Source: Branchiostoma floridae
Taxonomy: Eukaryota; Chordata; Leptocardii; Amphioxiformes; Branchiostomatidae
Length of the DNA stretch: 28,282 bases
Direction: 5' to 3'
NCBI RefSeq assembly: GCF_000003815.2
Contig: NC_049981.1
Span: 5,706,043 to 5,734,324 of the forward strand
Shown here piece after piece: positions 9,276-17,414 of the stretch; positions within the stretch are counted from its first letter, which is position 1; each line of letters begins with the position of its first letter. Under the pieces are notes generated by a model. It had not been told where the DNA came from. It did not search any database and saw nothing but the letters and a program-made list of their open reading frames with translations. Position numbers and translations under genes: made by a program.

Positions 9276-12141
9276 TTATTCCATAGCGGCTTCCGTTCCA
9301 CCAGCTTTTTCCCCTGTGATGGTCCGCTGGCTGCTGGCAGTTAGTTCACAGTCCTCATGAGGTTCTCCCAGATGTCCATGCATCTTCTTCTCCACGTCAA
9401 CAACGGCAAATGTGGTCATGGATATTTCTTCAGCAGGGTCGGCTCCATTTGCTTTTGCCTCTATTTCCCCTGCGATGGCCAGCCGTTCGCTGTCAGGAGC
9501 GGTTTGCCCACTGTTCTGACGAGGCTCTACCAGATGTGGACGTTCCGTGGTTTCCGCCACGTCCACAACGGCAAATGTTGTCGTGGATATTTCTTCAGCA
9601 CGATCGGTTCCACCTGCCGTTGCCTCTTTTTCCTCTGCGGTGGCATGCTGTTTGCTGTCAGGAGCGGTTCGTCCTCTGTTCTGACGAGGCTCTACCAGAT
9701 GTGGACGTTCCTTGTTTTCTTCCACGTCCACAACGGCAAATGTTGACATGGGTATCTCTTCGGCAGAGCCGTTTCCACCTTGCATTGATTCCGTTTCTCC
9801 TGCAGTTCCCTGATGTTCGCTGTAAGTTGCCGTTTGTCCACTGTTCTGTTGAGGCTCTACCAGATGTGGACGTTCCTTGTTTTCTCCCACGTCCACAATG
9901 GCAAATGTTGTCATGGGTATCTCTTCGGCAGAGCCGTTTCCATCTTGCATTGATTCCGTTTCTCCTGCAGTGCCCTGATGTTCGCTGTCAGTTGCCGTTT
10001 GTCCACTGTTCGGTTGAGGCTCTCCACTACGCTGTCTATCCTTGTTCTCCTCCACGTCCACAACAGCAAATGTCGTCATGGGTATTTCTTCAGCAGAGAA
10101 GGTTTCCCCGATCGTAGCCTCTGCTCCCCCTGTGGCGGTCGACAGGTTACCGGGAAGGTCAGTTTGTTCGATGCCCTGAGGAGATTTAGTCAGCTGATGG
10201 CGGACACGTGCCCTTTTTTTGGCATCAGTGGATGTTCCCATGGGTATTTCTGTTGCAGAGTCGGTTCCTCCTTTCTTCACCTGACTTTGTTTTCTGGTTG
10301 TCTGCAAGTTGCTGGTAGTTGTGGTTGCTCCATTGTTCTGCTCAGGTTCAGCTAAACCAAAGCATGCCCTGATGGCAGACATCCCCTTCTCTACCACTTT
10401 CCCCGTTAATGTCACTATCAGGGTCAGCAGCAGGCCTTGAGAAGCATTCAGCACTATGAAGATGTACTCGACAGCGCTGCTGTTAACAAAAGGATAGATG
10501 AAGCCGAGAAGCCAGGTGAAACCCATCAAAAAGGAGATACGCAGGTAAACCCAAGCTTTGGTACTATTTGAGCGCGACTTTGCAACGTCGGCTATCTTAA
10601 AGGACTTCCTTATGGCCAGCAAGACAAAAGTGACCAAGACCGCATTTAGTATAATAGCACAGAGTACAGGAACTCCAAAAGACAGCAGACTGGCTACTGG
10701 ATTGCCGATCCAACAGTTCTCTCCGTAACCCACCCTGACAGAACTGCCGAACTCTACAATCACTGTCACTACGACTATAGGCACCGGCATCAGCCAGGTA
10801 TACATCAGGTACTGGCGCAGTTCGGCTCTCTCTAAAGTATCCCGAAAGGTAAAAAAGAGATCGATAGCCAATGCGTTCATGGATGTGAAGGCCGCTAGTA
10901 GGAAGTAGTGCAGAATGACTGCGAACGCTGCACAGCCAGATCCGGAAGGGATCCAGACGCGTGACACAAACAGAAATTCAGCAAAGGCCACGCTAACCAT
11001 CATTTGAACCTTTAGCTTTTCCGGGAGTTTTTTCAACTGGCCAGACCTAAACGTGTGGACCACGAAAGCAAACACGGCTACGGCAGACGCTACTACGAGA
11101 CCCAGAGTTAACCAAGCCTGACCAGGGTCCCAACTGTCGGCTATTCGGGTGTGGTTCGAGAAGTACTGCAGTATGCACTCTCCGCAGATCAATGATGTTG
11201 TATTCAGTATGGCCACCTGCTCAGCTGGGCACGATACGTTAGAACCCAACAAGTAGACACTACCATTCGGAAGGATACGGAACTCTTCAACTTTGAATGT
11301 CAACACGGGTTCGCTACAGTTTTGCAAAGGGTTGGCGGACGAGGAGATGCGACATGTGTCTGCAAACGGATCGTACAAAGTGTCCAAAGGACACTGATTG
11401 GGACTGTTTTCATCACTCCCATATGAATTAAAGTTGAACAGATTAGTTAGAGAAAGTCTTGAGGGGCAGGGTGGAACGAGGCAGAGATTGCGTTCAGCGG
11501 GTAAGCTAGATGCACAGAAGAGATTTGTGGTTGCTGTCAGGGAAAGTCCTTCACAAAGAGCACAGTGTACATTTCTGTAAATCTTATGCCCAATTCCTAA
11601 TGGAATACTATAGGACTTACAGGCAGCCAAATCACAATTCTCATTCGAAACTTCAGTCGGGAAGCATCGTCTGTCACGGCCAATGTTTGCTGGGGTAAAC
11701 ACTAGTTTGTTTGTTCCAAAGCAGTCCTTCCCACTACCAATAATGTCTTCGTACTCTTGTGAACCACTATGGTCATGTAACGACGAGCTAAGCAGTCCAA
11801 AACATTCAACTTGAGACTCCCAAATAACTACATTTTCTAAAGACGCATTGTTACAAATTGCACAAAATATGTTTCTATAGGGCACGGGATTTGATTCAGC
11901 TTGAACTATTGAAGTATCTTCCACGGGCATCCGGTAGACCAAGTCACTTGGGTTGAAGAAATCCGCTTGTTTTAAGCACTGATCCCTTATGACGTCATCA
12001 TTCCATTCGTCAGGACAGTCAGCAACCATCCAATAAGACTCCTTCTTTTCAGACAAGGCTTCCCCCCTTTTGGAAAAGCCAGGCACACAATTCAGTTTCG
12101 AAAGCTGATGGTCCGATTGCGGTTGAAGAGAGCTGCTTCCA
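9276..12141 (-). CDS. Last exon: family-B Methuselah-like seven-transmembrane receptor with repeated tail
   Basis: The exon begins after acceptor ccaccacag (phase 2) and encodes 954 residues to a TAA stop. Residues 1-340 are a cysteine-rich ectodomain with CPDEW (42-46), two similar motifs, VPYRNIFCAIC (from 86) and KIYRNVHCALC (from 186), and six N-X-S/T sites. There is no recognisable GPS cleavage motif or GAIN domain. TM helices lie near 343-363, 376-396, 403-430, 446-464, 483-510, 530-550 and 558-580. Class-B marks are the TM3 Cys403, ENCW in the second extracellular loop (Cys476), FTWLLGF in TM6 and VLNASQGLLL in TM7. Residues ~581-954 form the cytoplasmic tail with six repeats. The receptor should act at the plasma membrane, probably through a G protein; ligand unknown. 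A GTG/ATG start inside this exon is unnecessary because translation continues from the SMB exon. Confidence 0.95.
9279..10253 (-). repeat. Six ~55-residue tandem repeats in the receptor tail
   Basis: The coding repeat period is 165 bp. Units in protein order are 10253-10092 (degenerate, TEIPM start), 10091-9927, 9926-9762, 9761-9597, 9596-9432 and 9431-9279 (short last unit). The core is EEIPMTTFAVVDVEENKERP followed by HLVEP and a variable Gln/Thr/Ser/Glu-rich part. Units 2-5 are exactly 55 residues. The hydrophobic TTFAVVDV strand is the best conserved piece, while the linker between cores drifts. They lie wholly in the predicted cytoplasmic tail and are acidic and low in complexity, which suggests repeated docking sites for an intracellular partner. 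That function is inference. Confidence 0.93.
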
Positions 12142-13125
12142 CTGTGGTGGATATTAGAACGGTGTAATAAAATGTAACGGTTATAATTTGCCCTGTGTAG
12201 ACTGGGGCTGCTGAAAGAGTATGTAAATTTTACGTCGTATTACGACAAGAGCTTTTGCTATTGAACAAGCTAGAATTTTAGATGGCAACAACTCCGTAAT
12301 AAACCGCAGTGATATTCTTCGAATATGACTCGAGTATGCTTTCATTTTTATGATAGCTTTTACTAATTTTTTTTTTTCATTTTACAACTATATGTTAAAA
12401 AAAAAGGATCATCCAGATTTTAAGATCAATCCAATATTGCAGATCAAATGGCTTAACTAGAATATATGCTGCCTTTTTACGACATTCTGGCGTCGTGTCG
12501 TTTGACAATAGACGTCTTAGCAAACTTCAACGATATTAATATCAGACAACCCTTTTGTTCATTCTATTTTATCTTCGACTTTTACGAGAATATCCCATAA
12601 AGAAGATTTTAGCTAACGATAAAAATAACAAAATAAAATCTTGAAAATAACGTCATTTTAAGTCGTAACTACACAAAATTAACAGTTGTAGACTGATTTT
12701 ATTTCTCATGCATATTCCTTACTAATTCAACGATCGCACACCATGTCGTTAAAAAGTTATGGGTCGGAGGGGTGTGGGGTTAAAGAGCTCGAAGCCTTCG
12801 GTCCAATGCCCAATGAAATGCCTCCTCTTTGCCCACATTATCACCTGCCTTGGTATTGGGGTGAGAGGGTGTTCCAAGATGGCCGACTTAGGCCTACGTC
12901 ACCTTTTCAAACCGAGTCCTTGCCGGGCAGTTTTCGGGAACGAAAAGTATGACATAAAGGAAACCAAACTACACAAGAGGTAAAGAGAACAGTCGTAGTC
13001 ATTATCTGTGTGTCTCTTTACGTATACATTTCTATTTTTCGTTTCCACAAACAGCCCGGTCGGGCCCCCGTTTGGAAATATGACGTTAGAATTAGCCAGG
13101 CTAGAAGAAGTCAACATGTATTTAC
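12142..13125 (-). other. Intron between SMB exon and 7TM exon
   Basis: A 984 bp phase-2 intron starting GTAAAT and ending CCACAG. It is AT-rich and no further module exon is seen in it. Open frames near 12743-13207 lack recognisable domains, apart from overlap with the SMB exon in another frame. Confidence 0.75.
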
Positions 13126-13234
13126 GCCATGTCTTCGCAGCAATCACCGAAAAAGGTGCAGTCATCGTCACAATAACAGAATCCTTTTTTTGGCCCGTCA
13201 CACGCATAGTCTTTGCAGTCCACGGAGAAAGGAT
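13126..13234 (-). CDS. Somatomedin B domain exon
   Basis: This 109 bp exon has acceptor ttttttag before 13234 and donor GTAAAT after 13126. It starts in phase 1 and ends in phase 2. The translation has the eight-cysteine SMB plan: C-KDYA-C-DGPKKGF-C-Y-C-DDD-C-TFFGD-CC-EDM. SMB is a small, tightly disulfide-bonded extracellular module that in other proteins mediates protein-protein contacts. The phase-2 end (ATG GC) joins to the phase-2 start of the large exon (T GGA AGC), giving Met-Ala-Gly across the junction. This is the strongest evidence that the module exons belong to the receptor. The next in-frame codon in genomic DNA is TAA, so splicing is required. Confidence 0.87.
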
Positions 13235-13421
13235 CTAAAAAAGACAATTAAGACAGTATCGAATGAAACGTTCTCTACAGAAACGTCTAAATATCGTATT
13301 TCTTTTCGATCAACGAGAGAATTTCGTAAATCATTTTTCTTTAGCATTGTGACGTTTGTGCATTTACAGCGTTAACGGCTGATGAGCTCTGATGATATAG
13401 ATCTTGGTAAAGTTCTCTTAC

Positions 13422-13612
13422 CAGCACATTCCATTACGTCGCAGAAGTCCCACCTCCACCCTTCATCCATGGTGTAGCACCAGGGCCGCTCCTTGTTGTC
13501 AGGGTTACGGCAGAAGTTCTCCTCCAGGCCTGCATCAGGATGAGCCTGTGGTGTGTGGGGATGGCTGTGGGGGGACTGGGAGTCCCACCTCTGACACACC
13601 CGGTCTCCTGCC
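13422..13612 (-). CDS. C-terminal part of a second kringle
   Basis: The exon ends in phase 1 at 13422 (donor GTAAGA), and that phase matches the following SMB exon. It encodes CQRWDSQSPHSHPHTPQA, then DAGLEENFCRNPD, RPWCYT and RWDFCDVMEC. That is five of six kringle cysteines, lacking the first, which pairs with the last. With the first acceptor (CTGTACAG, exon start 13612) the exon begins in phase 2, as if a separate exon encoded the N-terminal third. I found no such exon upstream by eye. A second AG five bases further in (GGCAG, exon start 13607) would give phase 1 and join directly to the exon ending at 22512, but the kringle would then have an odd cysteine. The exon's 5' part and acceptor are copied three more times just upstream. 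Confidence 0.83.
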
Positions 13613-13927
13613 CTGTACAGATATACGGTATATAAACGTGTAAAGAGCTTGCGGTGTAGATGTGTGGGGATGGCCATGGGAGTCCCATCTCTGACGCACT
13701 CGGTCTCCTGCCCTGTACAGTATACGGTATATAAACGTGTAAAGAGCCTGTGGTGTGTGGGAATGGCTGTGAGGGGGACTGGTAGTCCCATCTCTGACAC
13801 ACTCGGTCTCCTGTCCTGTACATGGTATATGGTATATAAACATGTAAAAAGCCTGTGGTGTGTGGGGGTAGCTGTAGGAGGAGTGGGAATGACGTCTTTG
13901 ACAAAGCTGTCCCCCTTCCCTGTAGAG
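13543..13927 (-). repeat. Four-fold tandem repeat of kringle exon start plus its splice acceptor
   Basis: Units run 13543-13645 (103 bp, the functional exon start), 13646-13744 (99 bp), 13745-13849 (105 bp) and 13850-13927 (partial, most diverged). On the minus strand each unit has an intron tail (TTATATACCGTATA), an acceptor (TGTACAG or CTGTAGAG-like), the start of the kringle exon through CQRW..., and the codons for HTPQA. It then breaks off into the next intron tail. Only the last unit in transcription order continues into the rest of the kringle and a donor. Lengths differ by multiples of two, so the copies lie in different frames, yet no stop interrupts the kringle frame up to about 13935. 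The copies are probably decoy or fossil acceptors. Confidence 0.9.
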
Positions 13928-14409
13928 TGGAGCACAGAATAACACGAATGTAAAAATACAACTAAAGCTGAATCTGTTTTGGTTAACTGAAAACAGTAGT
14001 TGTTGCAGGTAGATACTCATACTCATCGTTTCAGAGGCCGATACGTCCGCCTTTGACCGTTTTGTAGTCAATGCACAATAATTGTACTCTTGTTATTAAG
14101 TTTCTGATGTCGATGATTTGCGGATGAGGGGTGATAGATTGCACAAAGATCGAATGTTTAGATATGATTATGAGTGATGCATTAGGTTATTTAAGAGACA
14201 TTTCCATAAAAATTGGTGTCTTCTACCCCATCCCACATGCCCCCTGCTACAAAAGAAATGCACAAATTTTTCAAGCATTCTCTCTCATCCGGGAATGGCA
14301 GTGCCGAAAAGGCAGGAATGTTATTTAAACATATTTGCAAAATGAGGTAGTTTATTTCAATTTGAAAATGTAAAACAACCACTGCATGAAAACCGCTCTT
14401 TAAGCTCTC
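13928..14409 (-). other. Intron segment upstream of the half-kringle repeat
   Basis: I looked here for the missing first third of the kringle (a cysteine, then Tyr-Arg-Gly) and found none in frame. The stretch is otherwise featureless. Confidence 0.5.
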
Positions 14410-14413
14410 TTAA

Positions 14414-15367
14414 CCCTCAAACCACCGTAGCTTTTTTGCGACGTAGATTACCGTATGGGGTCAAAACTGACCCCAAAACGCTTTGTACAAATACAGTTTT
14501 TTGTGTGAATCTTTTTGTGATTTGTATATATGTATAGTTTCATTAATCTATTTGGGGCAGTCTGACATGATTAGGTGAGAATACTTCTAGCTCATTATCA
14601 TAATTTATGCAAAAGATCATGAGGACCACATTTTGCACCAACGCTATTCAGGCCGGGAAGGAGGTTTTTGATGCCTGTACCAGCTTCAATGCCATATAGC
14701 GCCTGAATGGCTTATGCTAGGGCCACCAAACTTTTTTTAGAAAATGTTGATAGCAAACATTTTCAGTGAACAAAGTATGTTCATCATTTTTTATGTTGCC
14801 ATGGCAACGGAATTCTGACAGACATTTATTACGAAATTTTCAAATTCTGTACTAAACATTTAAGTTTTAAGGTTTTCTTGGCAAATAACAATTGTTTATC
14901 ACATCTTATTAAATTCAACATAAATTTCAGGACTCAATATTCGTAATTCATGCTAATTTGATGACGTCATCAGTCAAAATCAAAGATGTCGGCCGATATT
15001 ACCTAGATGACGTCATAATGTCGTCATATGACATGATAATGGCACAAAAGTTGCTACAATAATTTTTGCTTACATGTACATCATTTTCTAAAAAATTCGT
15101 GATCCTACAATAAGTAGTTTAGGTGTGGGTCGCAAAAGTTTGTCTAAAAAAATGCTGGGGTCAGTTTTGACCCCACTGGACCATGCATAAACTTTCGAGG
15201 ATAACTTAATCAACAATAAGTCAATCTCGGCAAAACGTATAAGAAGTTATAGGACAGATATACAAACAAACTCCTGAAAGAAAATTTGTTTTCGACCAGA
15301 AATGACATAATAGCACACATTGATATACGCCTGGGGTCAGTTTTGACCCCATACGGTGGTTTGAGGG
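14414..15367. mobile_element. TTAA element 3 (TIR CCCTCAAACCACCGTA)
   Basis: TTAA at 14410-14413 and 15368-15371 brackets inverted ends CCCTCAAACCACCGTA. This TTAA plus CCC layout is the mark of piggyBac-type insertion. The motif TGGGGTCAGTTTTGACCCC or its complement occurs at about 14457-14476, 15158-15177 and 15332-15351. The left end has a ~26 bp insert between two ACCGTA copies compared with the right end. The core is homologous, in reverse orientation, to the TTAA elements at 21420 and 24768. No transposase is encoded. Confidence 0.85.
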
Positions 15368-15371
15368 TTAA

Positions 15372-15680
15372 AGTGTGCTTAAGGGTGCCGTATTGGCATT
15401 CTTTAAGTTACTTTACGCAATGCTTACGCATTCGGAAATATTATCTTTAAGCCATAATTACATGCGTCCGTAAACGGCACGTAGTGGCACACATTTAAGC
15501 AACATTTAAGCACCGTAAAGCATACTTAATTCCAAATGATTACGCTACCTTTAAACACTGTAAAGTTCCGTAAAAATTGTGGTTTAAGTTGTCTTAAAAT
15601 TATCTTAAAGAGTAATTAATGGCACTCATTTAAGATCTGTAAATCAGTTGTAAATATCAATATTTAAGCTTGATATAAGC
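15372..15680. repeat. TTTAAG/CTTAAA-rich array, left copy
   Basis: About a dozen TTTAAG, CTTAAA or TTAAGC motifs occur in 300 bp, in both orientations, with recurring GTAAAG. A second array of the same style is at 20355-20735. They may be the two subterminal regions of one ~5.4 kb element or two separate relics; a clean terminal inverted repeat is not visible. Confidence 0.45.
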
Positions 15681-15789
15681 TTCTTTATTTCAATGAATTT
15701 GCATACTACGATCATGTGTCAGTGAATGTATCTTTCTTGTAATGTGGTGTAATGTTATGTAATTCAGGTATCCTTTCTTGTTTTTTTTT

Positions 15790-16565
15790 ATGGCCAGCCG
15801 TTGTTGTGTTCCAATCTTTGTACATGCACGCAATCAAATATGCCATGTTTAGCTCAACCCTCAATGTCTCGGCGTGATGCATTCACTCCTGGGCCAGTAG
15901 AACATCTTGCTTTCCGCATTCTTCGTCCAGTTCCATCCATTCAGATGTCTCAGGCCTCCAGGTCATCTGGAAACGATCTTGAACTATGTAGACTTTCGTT
16001 CAGGGATACATGCCTCATAAATCGACTAGCCGGTGCGTCGGCGTAACTCCCTTGGCTTAATACGGGGCATGTTGCTAGCGCTCCCTTGCCTCTCCGGGAA
16101 ACCAAACTGGGTAACGAGAATACCGATTCCCGCCTGCCCAACGCGCGCCCGCACTACCAGCTGGCCCCTCTTACGTCGGCCCCCGACTATCTCTTGCTTC
16201 TCCGAGAGGCAAAGCGATAGTTGCTAGCTGGATCGGCAGACGGGCGGGGTGTTCTGGGCCCGTGGCACGGGGATTGGTAAACCTTTGCGCGCTGGCTCTT
16301 AGGAGTTCTGGCTTCACAGGGTATCCATTGGCCGGCTAGCGCTTTCCTCCAATAAGCAGGGTGATCCAATTCTTGTCCAGCGAGGCAATAGTCGACCGAC
16401 CGGCCAGGCTCCCGGCTTTGTTGTTCTTGGTGACCGTACGGTTTTTGTGTCCTGGAGCCATTATATTCTGCGTCCCTTGGGCTGAGTTATACGTTGGAGC
16501 TGTAGCAGGTCCACACCCAAGCAAGCTACGATCACCAAATGATGACAGACTAGATTTGAATTAGG
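15790..16565. other. GC- and CpG-rich island of unknown origin
   Basis: The base composition stands apart from the AT-rich intron on both sides, with many CpG and GC-rich blocks. Several short frames are open on both strands. On the minus strand a frame beginning MAPGHKNRTVTKNNKAGSLA (from 16461) runs about 150 codons with only two or three stops, which could be a decayed coding sequence. I do not recognise the product. It might be a degraded retroelement, a retrocopy or a regulatory CpG island. Confidence 0.35.
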
Positions 16566-17414
16566 AGCGCAAGTGCTGATTGGTCCAAATCGCGCGTTGT
16601 TTATATTGAAACAATGATTTGCATAGTCAGTAGACATGATGGTCTATGTTATGTGTATTGCTATTGTTATTCATAGACAGGCTTGCTGACCATTTCACAA
16701 TTGAACAAAGAGTCTAAGTGAACATCCCAAGAAGGGTGTAAAATGTATTCCAGTCTAAATACATGCTAAAAAGCTTGCCCATGCAGAAATCAGGTCTAGA
16801 AATTGTAAATTTTACCACCGCATAGAAAAAAAATGAATACGTTCAGTCAAAAACAAACATGATAAGGTCAATTAGAGCTTAGCAGGAAAAGTCAAATCAT
16901 GAAAGTGAGCTCAGATGAGCCTGGCGGAAATCAAAGACATTATAAAACGTAATATAGAATGTCCTTGTAGAAATGAATTCTTATTGTGCCGAGGAAATTC
17001 AGCCCCCAGGCTGGGAGAGACTGCTGCAGCGCGTTATATCTAATAATGAAAGTTATGAAAACATGAACTTTATGTGATCCAGTATGAACGACTTTCTGTT
17101 GTGTCTACGGTACAATTTGGTACTTGATTTTGTTTTAAAGCTTAGAAATGGATTGAAACAAAGATGGCGTGGGCTGAGTCAGTGGATATGTAAACAAAGA
17201 AAAAATCCCGCTCGGAACTTGAATTTGTTTTTATGACCTAGATACACTTGCCGGCTCTCATTAAACCCGCTACTTCACAATTTGTGTTCTGCAATCCATA
17301 TTGGTCGATCTTTTGATACTTTGCAAGTATTTACAAGGCTGGAAATGTGCATAATTCGAGAAAATCAGTTATCACATCGGTAAACCAAATATTTGTATGA
17401 TGCTTTGTTTTGTT
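16566..17414. other. Intron DNA, nothing recognised
   Basis: AT-rich, with no repeat ends or coding signal I can support. Confidence 0.5.

Noticed and set aside
9279-10253. Regular repeats that could suggest a CRISPR array
   Set aside because: Units are coding, 165 bp, in frame with the receptor, in animal DNA, with no spacer pattern.
9357-10355. Long open frames on the plus strand opposite the receptor tail (up to 235 codons)
   Set aside because: They mirror the 165 bp coding repeats of the minus strand; the minus frame continues into a clear 7TM and is the real one.
13434-14071. Overlapping 175-187 codon minus frames as independent genes
   Set aside because: They arise because the kringle-exon repeat units lie in different frames; only the kringle frame at the end is meaningful.
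13995-14075. Possible N-terminal kringle half (QNGQRRTYRPLK in one minus frame)
   Set aside because: A stop precedes it and another follows, there is no acceptor, no Gly after Tyr-Arg and no cysteine in place.
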